From an uncultured Gemmiger sp. (GTDB lineage Bacteria; Bacillota; Clostridia; Oscillospirales; Ruminococcaceae), in assembly GCA_944388215.1 (NCBI GenBank), contig CALXHT010000042.1:1-64000 (forward strand): a DNA stretch of 64,000 bases, read 5' to 3'. Below are positions 36,558-45,462 of the stretch, piece after piece (positions within the stretch are counted from its first letter, which is position 1; each line of letters starts with the position of its first letter). A program made the translations under genes and the position numbers. The notes beneath the pieces were generated by a model. The model saw only the letters and a list, made by a program, of their open reading frames with translations, was not told the origin of the DNA and did no database searches.

Positions 36558-37550
36558 TTAGTCCAGTTCCCTGCGGAAAAATTCCGTGATGGCATCAAAC
36601 GGGATCACATCCGTACGATCATAGAGATCTGTGTGAACCGCGCCGGGAATCAGCATCAGGTGTTTGTTATCGGTATAGGGGTTTCCCCGCATCATATCCG
36701 CGTAGGCGTCCCTGGTAAAATAGCAGGAGTGGGCTTTTTCGCCATGAATCATCAGTACAGCGCTGCGGATCTCGTTGGTGTAGCGCAGGATCGGCTGGTT
36801 CATAAAGGACATGCACCCAATCACATTCCATCCGCCGTTGGAATTCAGCGAACGGACATGATACCCGCGCGGGGTCTTGTAGTAATCATAATAGTCCTTC
36901 ACAAAGAAGGGGGCATCTTCCGGCAGAGGATCCACCACACCGCCGCCCAGCGCATACGTGCCTGCGCGATAGTCTTCGGTACGCTGGGCATTCAGTGCCT
37001 GCCGCTTGGCATAGCGGGCATCGGCAGAATCTTCGCCGTCAAAATAGCCGTTGGCGTTGATGCGCGCCATATCGTACATGGTGGACGTGACCGTTGCTTT
37101 GACGCGGGTATCCAGAGCGGCCGTGTTCAACGCCATGCCGCCCCAGCCGCAGATCCCGATGATGCCGATCTTGTCCGGGTCCGCTTCCTCCAGCGTAGAG
37201 AGATAATCCACGGCAGCCTGAAAATCCTCTGTGTTGATATCAGGGGAAGCCATATACCGGATATCTCCGCCGCTTTCTCCTGTAAAGGACGGATCAAAGG
37301 CCAGTGTCAGAAACCCGCGTTCCGCCATGGTCTGGGCATACAGTCCGGATGCCTGCTCCTTTACCGCGCCAAAGGGGCCGCAGACAGCGATAGCCGCCAG
37401 CCGTTCCCCTTTGGCGTTTTTCGGGGTATACAAATCTCCCGCCAGTTCGATGCCGTATCGATTATGAAAAATCACTTTCTTATGATCCACTTGTTTGCTC
37501 TCAGGGAACGTTTTGTCCCATTCCTGCGTTACAATCTTTGCTTTTTGCAT
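36558..37550 (-). CDS. Alpha/beta hydrolase, DLH-like
   Basis: The 330-residue protein is an alpha/beta hydrolase whose nucleophile elbow reads GICGWGG, with Cys134 where Ser is usual, as in dienelactone hydrolases. FDPSFTGESGG follows the oxyanion region, and the late GAVHTDLYD supplies the His. Predicted cytosolic; substrate unknown. ATG 37550 with GGAGG upstream overlaps the preceding small gene by 22 bp, suggesting coupling. Confidence 0.85.
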   Translation of the reverse strand: MQKAKIVTQEWDKTFPESKQVDHKKVIFHNRYGIELAGDLYTPKNAKGERLAAIAVCGPFGAVKEQASGLYAQTMAERGFLTLAFDPSFTGESGGDIRYMASPDINTEDFQAAVDYLSTLEEADPDKIGIIGICGWGGMALNTAALDTRVKATVTSTMYDMARINANGYFDGEDSADARYAKRQALNAQRTEDYRAGTYALGGGVVDPLPEDAPFFVKDYYDYYKTPRGYHVRSLNSNGGWNVIGCMSFMNQPILRYTNEIRSAVLMIHGEKAHSCYFTRDAYADMMRGNPYTDNKHLMLIPGAVHTDLYDRTDVIPFDAITEFFRRELD

Positions 37551-37804
37551 GATACTTGCCTCCGTTCCTGTTCGTCCTCCTGCCGCATGATGTAGACAAG
37601 GTGGTCCAAACAATCGATCTTATACTGAATGCGGTGAAGCTTCTGCAGAAGCGCCGCCTTTTGACAGGAAAGCAGCCGATACTGCTCACACCTGCACTGC
37701 CTCGCCTCGAGATCCAGGTATTGCGCAACCACCGGCATCGTACAGCCTGCATCTTTCAGATTGCGCCGAATCCGAAAGGCTTGCTCCTCGCTGATCTCTT
37801 TCAT
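37529..37804 (-). CDS. Small coiled-coil protein of unknown function
   Basis: The 91-residue product is helical: IRRNLKDAGCTMPVVAQYLD, then a leucine- and glutamine-rich stretch (LLSCQKAALLQKLHRIQYKI) that should form a coiled coil. Similar short proteins stand beside oxidoreductase genes in Clostridia and resemble the effector half of MerR proteins, but no HTH is present. AAAGGAGG precedes ATG 37804. It is first in the redox operon. Confidence 0.65.
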   Translation of the reverse strand: MKEISEEQAFRIRRNLKDAGCTMPVVAQYLDLEARQCRCEQYRLLSCQKAALLQKLHRIQYKIDCLDHLVYIMRQEDEQERRQVSCKKQRL

Positions 37805-37826
37805 GGGCGGCCTCCTTTCTGTCCCT

Positions 37827-37855
37827 ATTCTAGTTTTCTTTTCCCAAAAGAGCAA
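37827..37855 (-). promoter_or_regulatory. Promoter of the redox operon
   Basis: TTGCTC (37850-37855), a 17-bp spacer and TAGAAT (37827-37832) on the minus strand lie 23 bp before the first gene. It is back-to-back with the LysR promoter, so a LysR site between them could act on both. Confidence 0.6.
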
Positions 37856-37882
37856 ATACTTATTTTTTCGTTTATGATATTC

Positions 37883-37911
37883 TTGAAAGGCATATCACAA
37901 TCGCGTATACT
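37883..37911 (+). promoter_or_regulatory. Promoter of the lysR-type gene
   Basis: TTGAAA (37883-37888), a 17-bp spacer and TATACT (37906-37911) lie 27 bp before the LysR ATG. Confidence 0.7.
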
Positions 37912-37937
37912 GGAGGAAAAGGAGGCGAACATTTCGT

Positions 37938-38831
37938 ATGGAGATTCGCGTTTTGCGCTACTTTCTGGCTGTGGCGCGGGAAGAAAGTATCACCGCCGCC
38001 GCAAATTTTTTGCACCTTACACAGCCGACCCTCTCAAGGCAAATCCACGACCTGGAAGAGGAGCTGGGGCAAAAGCTTCTGATCCGGAAAAGTCATCGCA
38101 TAGCCTTGACGTCGGAAGGAATGCTCCTTCGCAAGCGCGCCGAAGAAATTCTTTCCATGGTGGACAAAACGGAGTCCGAATTCCGCTCTCTGGAAACCAC
38201 CATCAGCGGAGATGTATATATCGGAAGCGGTGAAACGCAGGCAGTCCGCCAGATTGCAGGGATCATCCACCGCCTTCAGCGGGATTACCCCGCCATCCAT
38301 TACCACATGCACAGTGGCAATGCACAGGATATCACAGATCGTCTGGACAACGGTCTGCTGGACTTCGGATTGCTCATCCAGCCTGCCGATATCACCAAAT
38401 ACGACTCCCTTGTGCTGCCTGCCAAGGACGTATGGGGCGTCATTATGCGCAAAGACAGTCCTCTGGCCGCAAAGCCTTTTGTGCAGAAGGAAGACCTGCG
38501 CACGGTACCGCTGCTATGCTCCCGCCAGGCGATTCTTTCCCAACGGCACGGCAACGCCTTTGCCTCCTGGTTTGGCTCCGAGTTCGAAAAGTTGAACATC
38601 GTTTGTACCTACAATCTGATTTATAATGCCGCCATTATGGTGGAGGAAGGCATCGGATATGCGGTCACCCTGGACAATCTCGCCAACACTTCCGCCAACA
38701 GCGCCCTGTGCTTTCGCCCGCTCTCTCCGAAGCTGGAGTCGGGTCTGAATATGGTCTGGAAGAAATATCAGGTGTTTTCTCCCGCAGCGGAGATTTTTTT
38801 GCAGCGCCTTCAGGAGGCCTTTGCCACCTGA
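37938..38831 (+). CDS. LysR family transcriptional regulator
   Basis: The 297-residue protein has the N-terminal winged helix (EIRVLRYFLAVAREESITAA; TQPTLSRQIHDLEEELGQKL) and a periplasmic-binding-like effector domain (about 90-297). It diverges from the redox operon across 133 bp, so it probably controls that operon; the effector is unknown. Its 3' end overlaps a small doubtful frame on the other strand. Confidence 0.92.
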   Translation: MEIRVLRYFLAVAREESITAAANFLHLTQPTLSRQIHDLEEELGQKLLIRKSHRIALTSEGMLLRKRAEEILSMVDKTESEFRSLETTISGDVYIGSGETQAVRQIAGIIHRLQRDYPAIHYHMHSGNAQDITDRLDNGLLDFGLLIQPADITKYDSLVLPAKDVWGVIMRKDSPLAAKPFVQKEDLRTVPLLCSRQAILSQRHGNAFASWFGSEFEKLNIVCTYNLIYNAAIMVEEGIGYAVTLDNLANTSANSALCFRPLSPKLESGLNMVWKKYQVFSPAAEIFLQRLQEAFAT

Positions 38832-38977
38832 ATGTTTTCGTGTACAATCTTTCGGACGGAATGCGGGATGTCAGCCCAATGCTCCAGCACGGGAACGCAT
38901 AAAGTATAAAGTCTCTCGTGTAACCTGGGAGCGGTCGACAGTTTCTTCGAATGCTCGGGTATCTCCTTGACAAACAT
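38810..38977 (-). CDS. Doubtful 55-codon frame, possible gene remnant
   Basis: This frame (starts MFVKEIPEHSKKLS, ends HENIQVAKAS) looks protein-like in composition but has no ribosome site and no recognised family. It overlaps the LysR 3' end by 22 bp. A second frame (38871-39083) reads through the same bases. It may be the tail of a decayed gene. Treat as unproven. Confidence 0.2.
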   Translation of the reverse strand: MFVKEIPEHSKKLSTAPRLHERLYTLCVPVLEHWADIPHSVRKIVHENIQVAKAS

Positions 38978-39047
38978 AAGTGGTTTTACGTTTTTTCATC
39001 GAAGGTCGATGGTCATGAAATCCATCTGCAATTGTATCGTCCTTGGC

Positions 39048-39089
39048 AAAAAAATGGGCGCTCACAAAAGCGTGAGCGTCCATTTTTTC
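39048..39089 (-). terminator. Terminator after yaaA
   Basis: On the minus strand AAAAAATGGACGCTCAC pairs with GTGAGCGCCCATTTTTT around GCTTTT, with one mismatch. It lies about 20 bp after the yaaA stop. Confidence 0.85.
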
Positions 39090-39107
39090 TTGTGAAAATA
39101 TTTTGGC

Positions 39108-39866
39108 TTACCGTATTGTTGTGTCTTCCCGCACAAAGACATAGGTGGATTCATCGGATCGTTCCGGTGAAAAAGCAAAGTGCATCCGATCAAAGCCTTG
39201 GAGTTCTTCCGGCTTTTTCACCTGATGTTCTGCCATATAGCGCACCATCTCCCCGCGGGCCATCTTGCACAGCGTGGCCTTCTCCACGATTTTGTCTGCC
39301 TTTTTCTCTCCGAAGATACAGCTTACAAAACGAACAGAATCGGGCAAATAGCGGGAAATACAGACGCTGTATTCCTTGGAAGCCAGATTCACAATGCAGT
39401 CTGTCTGTGCAAACAGGGATTTTGCCAGACAGTCTCCCCAAAATGCGTAGACATCTTTAGCTCCGGCCACCGGCAGTTTTGCCTGCATCTCCAGGCGATA
39501 GGGCGTAACTCCGTCAAAGGGGCGCAACAATCCATAGAAGCCGGAAAGAATACGCAGATGCTGCTGTACGTACGCCAGTTCGTTTTCGCTGAAAACGCCC
39601 GGAGCCATATAGCGATACTGGATTCCCTCGTAACTGAGGATGGCCGGGGTAAGTTTCCTGCGCAGGTCCATCTTTTGCAGACGTTCCACATTAAGCTGCG
39701 CCAACTGATCATTGCACTTCCACACGCGCTTGATTTCAGCGTAGGACAGGGCGCGCAGCCCCCGGTACAGCTGCTCGGTTTTGTCCAGAAAATCCGGAAG
39801 ATCCTGCCAGGGAAGACTGTCACAATCCACCTTCATCTTTTTTGCCGGCGAAATGATGATTTTCAT
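39108..39866 (-). CDS. yaaA: Peroxide stress protein YaaA (DUF328)
   Basis: YaaA lowers free iron and limits Fenton damage in E. coli. The 252-residue product starts KIIISPAKKMKVDCDSLP and has the conserved RILSGFYGLLRPFDGVTPYR and FWGDCLAKSL segments, ending in the ARGEMVRYM region. GGAGA before ATG 39866 decides the start. It is downstream of bcp on the same strand, consistent with oxidative stress. Confidence 0.93.
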   Translation of the reverse strand: MKIIISPAKKMKVDCDSLPWQDLPDFLDKTEQLYRGLRALSYAEIKRVWKCNDQLAQLNVERLQKMDLRRKLTPAILSYEGIQYRYMAPGVFSENELAYVQQHLRILSGFYGLLRPFDGVTPYRLEMQAKLPVAGAKDVYAFWGDCLAKSLFAQTDCIVNLASKEYSVCISRYLPDSVRFVSCIFGEKKADKIVEKATLCKMARGEMVRYMAEHQVKKPEELQGFDRMHFAFSPERSDESTYVFVREDTTIR

Positions 39867-39923
39867 ACTGTTGCTCTCCGTCATGGCCCCGCGAAACTTG
39901 CAAGGGAACGAGGTCAAAACCGG

Positions 39924-40388
39924 TTATTGTACCGTGGCAAGATAATCCAGGATATCGGCCGCGTTGGTATCCGGCTTCACCTTGGGCATAGCTTTCTCGA
40001 TGTTCCCCTGGGGATCGATGATATAGGTGGAACGAACCACACCCATGCTCACTTTGCCGTACAGTTTTTTCTCCTGCCATACGCCATAGGCTTCGATTGC
40101 CTGCCGTTCCGGATCCGAGAGCAAAATAAAGGGCAAATCATATTTTTGTGCAAACTTCAGGTGCGACGCCACGGAATCCTTGCTGATGCCAATCACAACC
40201 ACATCCTGGCGGCGGAACCCGTCAAAATTCTGGGCGAAGGCGCACGCCTGCCGTGTACATCCCGGCGTATTGTCACGGGGATAAAAATACAAGACCACGC
40301 GTTTTCCTCTGAAATCAGAAAGACTTACCTCTTTGCCATTCTGATCCGGCAAGGTGAAGTCCGGTGCTTTGGTGCCAACTTCCAGCAT
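39924..40388 (-). CDS. bcp: Thiol peroxidase, Bcp-type peroxiredoxin
   Basis: The 154-residue protein reduces peroxides with thioredoxin. It has the peroxiredoxin core [20 protein letters not shown] with peroxidatic C44 and resolving C49, five residues apart as in atypical 2-Cys Bcp/PrxQ. AAAGGAG before ATG 40388 is the start. It lies about 60 bp upstream of yaaA on the same strand. Confidence 0.94.
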   Translation of the reverse strand: MLEVGTKAPDFTLPDQNGKEVSLSDFRGKRVVLYFYPRDNTPGCTRQACAFAQNFDGFRRQDVVVIGISKDSVASHLKFAQKYDLPFILLSDPERQAIEAYGVWQEKKLYGKVSMGVVRSTYIIDPQGNIEKAMPKVKPDTNAADILDYLATVQ

Positions 40389-40465
40389 ATCTATGCTCCT
40401 TTCCTGATAATGCATTCAGTATACGCATCGACCGGTATCCCCGTCAAGAGGCAATATCACAAAAT

Positions 40466-41362
40466 TCAGATACGGTTCTGGCACCATATCATTCCATTGA
40501 TCATGCCCAATACAAACAGGTGCGCGGGATAATACCAGTAAAAAAGTTTTTTGGCTCGGATGCGTCCTTTGCCCTGTTGGTCATACAGCAAAATCGGAAT
40601 ACAGGCTGCTGCGCAAAACAGTGCATTCACGAAATTCCCGGCCAGAATGCCATAGAATACGACACTCCACAACGCGAGGAATAACGCCTGCTGTACTTTG
40701 TCAGAAAGAAACGCAAATCCGACAATCAGCACGACGCCCATCAGTCCCGTGCCGTAATCTGCGGGAAGCCCATAGCCCATCAGAAGAATCGGCGCAGCGC
40801 AAAACAAAAGAAGTCTATCCGCTCGCTTCCACCTTTCCCGGCAGGAAAGGACATAAAGGCAAAAGAATGCCACAAGAAACGTATAAAAAACGTTTGTATG
40901 CTCCCCCAGAATCCAGAAGCCCCGTACCTGCCACCGAACACCGGGAATCAGCGCTGTAACGGCTACCAGAAGGAGATCGCGCCGCAAATGCCTGTGTGTC
41001 ACAAAACGCCAATAGATGCCCACTGCAACCATCGCGAAAAACAAACAGGGCAACTCGATCCAAAACACAGAGGCTTTTTCAGTTGCGGGAATAAAATTTG
41101 ACGCACTGAATGCCATGGTAAACGGGATCTGTGCTGCTGCCGCCCCCGCAGCAAGATTACCAAAATAACGGGTCCGATCATGGGTTTTATGCCACCCCTG
41201 TGCCAGACAAAACGCAAAAATAGGAAAGGATGCCCGGCCTAATGTGCGCAAAACAGCTGAATCCGCGGGCAACACGCCCCAGCCCTGCGGGCCAAAAACG
41301 AAGCCGATATGATCAGCCGTCATCAGCAGAAGCGCAAGGAGTTTAAGGAAAAATTGCGTCAC
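40466..41362 (-). CDS. TraX family membrane protein
   Basis: The 298-residue protein has eight or nine membrane helices and the TraX pattern: LALLLMTADHIGFVF at the start, LRTLGRASFPIFAFCLAQG, and YWYYPAHLFVLGMI at the end. TraX acetylates F pilin, but chromosomal homologues in Firmicutes are thought to be acyltransferases for other cell-envelope substrates. The GTG start 41362 has GGAGA upstream. It is a single gene. Confidence 0.85.
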   Translation of the reverse strand: MTQFFLKLLALLLMTADHIGFVFGPQGWGVLPADSAVLRTLGRASFPIFAFCLAQGWHKTHDRTRYFGNLAAGAAAAQIPFTMAFSASNFIPATEKASVFWIELPCLFFAMVAVGIYWRFVTHRHLRRDLLLVAVTALIPGVRWQVRGFWILGEHTNVFYTFLVAFFCLYVLSCRERWKRADRLLLFCAAPILLMGYGLPADYGTGLMGVVLIVGFAFLSDKVQQALFLALWSVVFYGILAGNFVNALFCAAACIPILLYDQQGKGRIRAKKLFYWYYPAHLFVLGMINGMIWCQNRI

Positions 41363-41618
41363 TTGTAACTCTCCTTCGTAGTCCCGGGGGCAATCGTATT
41401 GTTGGCGGACCAGTTTTTTTGTGGCGCATTCTGTCAACGGCAGATGGCCTGAGCGTCCCACATCCAAAGGGACAGTAGACTTTTCCATGGCGCTTCCGGT
41501 TACAGGCAGAAGGAATATGCTCCACAGGACACAGTTTTTCGTCAATTCCGTCGTGATATCAGGAGTTTGCTTGTCCGGGACTTGCTGGCGGCAACGAACG
41601 TTTTCTTTCCCCGGCCCT

Positions 41619-42479
41619 CTAGCTTTCCAGGAATTCTTTCATTGACTGCCTGGCGGCCGCAAAGTCGCGCTTACCCAGGCGGTAGAGCTCCAATGCGGAT
41701 TGCTCCTCCATGGAATAGGTACTCATTCGGACGGGCGCAGATGGTGCAAATACAAAAGCTCGTTCCTCCTGTTCCAGTGCTCTGACTTCCTGCAAATTTT
41801 GGTTGTAGGATTCATGTCGATGATCGATGGCCTGCACGACCTTCGGATATTTGCGGCAGAACCGACTGTACAAAAAACGGAACTTTTGCGGTTTGCGCCG
41901 ATAATCCCGGTTTTTGGACAGAATCACCACCAGCCGGTCACAGCCCTGAGACAATGCACGTTTTACCGGAATCGCGTCGGAAAGCCCGCCATCATAGTAG
42001 GGAATCCCTTGCAGAAGCACCGGGCGGCAAACCGCCGGAATCGCACTGGAGGCCATCAGAAGCCTGTAGTCATCCTGATGCAGCATTTCTTTTCCGAAAT
42101 ATTCCGCCTGCCCGGTGAGTGCATTGGTGACTACCGCCTCGTATCGGGTGGGATTCTTCATGATTGCGGCATAATCAAGAGGGTCCTCACCATCGGAGCG
42201 CGTTAAAGTGCCGTAAATATACTGCAGGCCAAAAAGATCCCCCGTTTTTAGAAAACTGCGCCAGCCAAAGTAGCGCGGCGAATGAATGTGCTTGGTAAAA
42301 AAGCGCAGATTGCGTCCCGATTGTCCCGCCAGATAAGACGCCAGATTTCCGGATCCTGCAGAAACACCAATGCAATAGTCAAACGAAATGCCATTTTCCA
42401 GGAAGGCGTCCAAAATCCCCGCGTTGTAGGCGCACTTCATCCCGCCGCCTTCCACCACCAGACCTGTGTAATGCTTCAT
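41619..42479 (-). CDS. Patatin-like phospholipase
   Basis: The 286-residue protein has the patatin Ser-Asp dyad: oxyanion GGGMKCAYNAG (11-21), nucleophile GVSAG (Ser40) and DGG (Asp163). These are cytosolic lipid acyl hydrolases related to YjjU/RssA; the substrate is unknown. GGGGAGA precedes ATG 42479. A gap of 256 bp without recognised features separates it from the TraX gene. Confidence 0.88.
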   Translation of the reverse strand: MKHYTGLVVEGGGMKCAYNAGILDAFLENGISFDYCIGVSAGSGNLASYLAGQSGRNLRFFTKHIHSPRYFGWRSFLKTGDLFGLQYIYGTLTRSDGEDPLDYAAIMKNPTRYEAVVTNALTGQAEYFGKEMLHQDDYRLLMASSAIPAVCRPVLLQGIPYYDGGLSDAIPVKRALSQGCDRLVVILSKNRDYRRKPQKFRFLYSRFCRKYPKVVQAIDHRHESYNQNLQEVRALEQEERAFVFAPSAPVRMSTYSMEEQSALELYRLGKRDFAAARQSMKEFLES

Positions 42480-42979
42480 ACTTTTATCTTTCTCCCCACA
42501 TCCCGGCAATTTTTTCTAACGGAAGATATGCTTGTTATCTCACCGCATCGTATATCCGATGCAATGTCGGGTTTACAGAATTTTCTTCCAATCACATAAG
42601 TAGTAGCATAGTAACACCCGATTTTCTTCTTGTCAACGTCCGGCTATACTCATTATTACAGCGACGGAGCGGTACCCTCTTTGCCCCACCTGTCAAGTAT
42701 TAATACCAGACTGCCCTGTTCAAAAAGGGATACACGACCAGTGCCTGTGCCAATTGCCGACCAACGTAGTAATGGGTTCCCCATGATGGTTGCCCGCGAT
42801 TCCAGGGGTGTCTTATGGTGGAGCATAATATGGTTCCAGAATGTATTTGCCAGATTCCATAATTCAATTCAAGGAGATTGACTCTTGCTCATCGGAACGT
42901 CCAGGCCATATGTGCGCAATTGCAAACTTTTTCCCTGGCAAATACACAAAAAGCCGCGGGAACGAATCCCACGGCTTTC
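42480..42979. other. Intergenic block with antiparallel frames
   Basis: About 500 bp without a confident gene. A 56-codon minus frame (42656-42826) and an 83-codon plus frame (42630-42881) read the same bases, and neither has a convincing ribosome site. Two frames at once usually means neither is a real gene, so this may be a decayed gene or a structured RNA. A minus-strand hairpin closes the block. I could not identify anything in it. Confidence 0.5.
42950..42978 (-). terminator. Terminator downstream of the oxidoreductase gene
   Basis: On the minus strand AAAGCCGTGGG and CCCGCGGCTTT pair with one mismatch around a 7-nt loop and run into T5. It stands just outside the left 40-bp repeat and may be the original terminator of tRNA-Pro before insertion. 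Confidence 0.75.
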
Positions 42980-43019
42980 CAGCTGACATTGACGGCCCTT
43001 GTTTGGTCCGAGTGGCGAG
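42980..43019 (+). repeat. Left 40-bp direct repeat (att-like, tRNA-Pro 3' end)
   Basis: These 40 bases repeat at 45680-45719 with one mismatch (position 42988). The last 16 bases (TGGTCCGAGTGGCGAG) are the 3' end of tRNA-Pro including CCA. No other part of a tRNA is present, so it is a fragment, as expected for an integration site. Confidence 0.85.
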
Positions 43020-43028
43020 TTATGGAGA

Positions 43029-44006
43029 TCAGTCCGCCCAATGGGGGTTCCGATAGATAGCCCGGCCTACACCGATCAGATCGGCACAGCCCTCCTCCAG
43101 GAGCTCTTCCGCCTGGGCCGGGGTGGTGACCCCGCCAGTCAGAAGAACCGGGATCTCCACCGCCTGCTTTGCGGCCCGGGACATATCCTGGAAATACCCC
43201 GGCTCCTGATGGCCCGGACGGACAAATCCATTCATGCCGCCGGTGAGGTGGAGCAGGTCTGCCCCGCTTTCCGCCAGAATCCGGCAGGCCGCAGTGGAAT
43301 CTTCCAGGGTGCTGCCCCCCTCCTGGTAATCGCAGCCCCCCAGCCGGACCGCCACAGGGAAATCCTCCCCTGCCGCCTGGCGCACCGCCTGCAGTACCTC
43401 CCGATGGAACCGGGTCCGGTTTTCCACCGACTGGGAGCCATAGGCGTCGGTCCGGTGATTGGCCAGGGGCGAATAGAACTGATTCAGCAGATAGCCGTGG
43501 GCCGCGTGGATTTCTACCCCATCGAAGCCCGCCTCTCTGGCCCGCCGGGCGGCCTCGCCAAATGCCTGAGCCGTCTCCTGGATCTGCCTGACCGTCATTT
43601 CTGCAGGCAGTTCTTTCTGCTGCTTGGGGTGACAGAGGGCACTGGGGCCAACCGGCGTCTGCCCCGTTACCTGGGAAGAGGCAGCGGTGCCGGCATGGCT
43701 TAGCTGGGCAAAGATTTTCCCCCCTTCCTGATGCACGCAGTCGGTCAAACGCCGCCAACCGGGGATGGCTGCATCCTCTGCCATGGAGGTCTGGCCGGGA
43801 TGGGCTTTGCCCTGCTGGCTGACATAGCTGTGTTCAGTGATGATGAGGCCGATCTTGCTGTACCGGGCACGCTCCTGGTAATAGGCGCAGACCGCGTTGG
43901 TGATGCCGCCGGCTTCATCGGCTTTGGCGGTGGCCATGGGCGGCATCACCAGGCGTTTTTTCAAGGTCAGCCCATGGATGGTAATAGGTTCAAACAAACG
44001 CGACAT
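43029..44006 (-). CDS. NADH:flavin oxidoreductase, Old Yellow Enzyme family
   Basis: The 325-residue protein is a single-domain FMN TIM barrel: KKRLVMPPMATAKADEAGG at the start, QLSHAGTAA, EIHAAHGYLLNQFYSPLANH and GVGRAIYRNPHWA at the end. It has no FeS or pyridine-nucleotide domain, so it is the short form that reduces activated alkenes, quinones or nitro groups. It follows the MATE gene by 31 bp in an apparent operon inside the repeat-flanked segment. Confidence 0.93.
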   Translation of the reverse strand: MSRLFEPITIHGLTLKKRLVMPPMATAKADEAGGITNAVCAYYQERARYSKIGLIITEHSYVSQQGKAHPGQTSMAEDAAIPGWRRLTDCVHQEGGKIFAQLSHAGTAASSQVTGQTPVGPSALCHPKQQKELPAEMTVRQIQETAQAFGEAARRAREAGFDGVEIHAAHGYLLNQFYSPLANHRTDAYGSQSVENRTRFHREVLQAVRQAAGEDFPVAVRLGGCDYQEGGSTLEDSTAACRILAESGADLLHLTGGMNGFVRPGHQEPGYFQDMSRAAKQAVEIPVLLTGGVTTPAQAEELLEEGCADLIGVGRAIYRNPHWAD

Positions 44007-44037
44007 AGATAAATTCTCTCTTTCGCAAATGATGGTG

Positions 44038-45411
44038 TTACGAACGGGCCGACTGGGAATTTGTTTTCCGCAGTTCCAGGAAATCGAGGGTCAAAGCCAG
44101 CACAAAAGCACAGGCATCCCCCACTGGGCCGGCCCACAGGGCGCCCTCCACCCCCAGAAACTGGGGCAGGATCACCAGAGCCGGCAGCAAAAACAAGACC
44201 TGACGGGACAAAGATACCAGGGTGGCCTGCACCGGCTTGCCGATGGCCTGGAAAAAGACGCCGGTGCACAGTTGGAAGCCGTTCAGGGCGATGAGGAGCA
44301 GGAAGATTTTCAGGCTCTTCACCGCAAACTCCTGGTACAGTGCAGACTCGGAGCCGAAGATGCTGATGATGGCCTCCGGGAACAGCTGGAACACCGCCGT
44401 GCCCAGGGCCATCACCACGGTGGCACAGCCCACCGCCAGGAAATAGGTTTTTCTGGCCCGGTCCATCTTCCCTGCGCCGTAGTTGTAGCCGATGATGGGC
44501 TGGGAGCCCACGGCGATGCCGATCACAATGCCGGTGATGATCTGGTTGATCTTCATGGTAATGCCCAGGGTGGTCATGGGGATCTCTGCGCCATATTTGG
44601 AGGCGGCGCCGTACTTCACCAGCACATTGTTCATCACAGCAATGACGATGGTGGCTGCCAGCTGCAGAAAGAAACTGGACACCCCCAGGCTGCACAGTTT
44701 CAGGCAGAGCTTGAAACGAGGAATCAGGCATTCCCGGGTGAGGTGGATGGACTTGAAGCGCCGCAGATAGACCACCGTCAGAATGGTGGATATAATCTGG
44801 CCCAGCACCGTTGCGATGGCCGCACCGGTCACCCCCATCCCAAACACAAAGATAAAGAGGGGGTCCAGAATGGTGTTCAAAATGGCGCCGCTGAGGGTTG
44901 CCATCATGGCATAGACCGGACTGCCATCCGCCCGCACCACCGAGTTGAACCCCATGCTGAACATATAAAAGGGGAAGCCCAGCACAATGATGGAGCCATA
45001 TTCTAGCGCATAGGGCATGATGGTTTCGGTGGCGCCGAAGAGGATGCATAGGGGCCGCAGCCACACAAAAGAGACTACGGTAAGCACCACGCTCACGATG
45101 ACAGTCAGTGTGAGGGCATTGCCCACCCCCTGGGCCGCGTTTTTCAGCTTCTTCTGCCCCAGGCAGAGACTGAAAAAGGCGGTGGCGCCGTCACCAATCA
45201 TCAGCCCCAGCGCTAGTGCAATGACGGTGATGGGCAAAATGACATTGGTGGCACCGTTGCCCAGATAACCCACCCCGCGGCCGATAAAAACTTGATCTAC
45301 GATATTGTACAGGGTACTTACCACCATGGAAATGATACTGGGAATCGCAAAGGTCCGCAGCAACTTCCCGATGGGAGCAGAGCCTATCGATTGACGCTCT
45401 GTCTGTTCCAT
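44038..45411 (-). CDS. MATE family efflux transporter (island copy)
   Basis: The 457-residue protein has twelve predicted helices. The two halves open with FAIPSIISMVVSTLYNIVDQ and TTLGITMKINQIITGIVIGI, and GFPFYMFSMGFNSVVRADG is typical of MATE. It is not a close copy of the pump at 32.4 kb. It is transcribed with the oxidoreductase from a promoter with a 19-bp spacer and dyad, so expression is probably induced by a chemical signal through a MerR-type regulator. Confidence 0.92.
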   Translation of the reverse strand: MEQTERQSIGSAPIGKLLRTFAIPSIISMVVSTLYNIVDQVFIGRGVGYLGNGATNVILPITVIALALGLMIGDGATAFFSLCLGQKKLKNAAQGVGNALTLTVIVSVVLTVVSFVWLRPLCILFGATETIMPYALEYGSIIVLGFPFYMFSMGFNSVVRADGSPVYAMMATLSGAILNTILDPLFIFVFGMGVTGAAIATVLGQIISTILTVVYLRRFKSIHLTRECLIPRFKLCLKLCSLGVSSFFLQLAATIVIAVMNNVLVKYGAASKYGAEIPMTTLGITMKINQIITGIVIGIAVGSQPIIGYNYGAGKMDRARKTYFLAVGCATVVMALGTAVFQLFPEAIISIFGSESALYQEFAVKSLKIFLLLIALNGFQLCTGVFFQAIGKPVQATLVSLSRQVLFLLPALVILPQFLGVEGALWAGPVGDACAFVLALTLDFLELRKTNSQSARS

Positions 45412-45462
45412 CTCGTTCTCATTTTCTCTTGATTGTCATGGCAGGCAATTTTGCCACACCAA

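Noticed and set aside
41363..41618. Small RNA (6S, SRP or riboswitch) in the gap between TraX and patatin
   Set aside because: I looked for the conserved SRP and 6S cores and common riboswitch elements on both strands and found none.
42981..43019. A second tRNA-Pro gene at the left repeat
   Set aside because: Only the last 16 bases of the tRNA are present; no D arm or anticodon arm follows, so it is a fragment.
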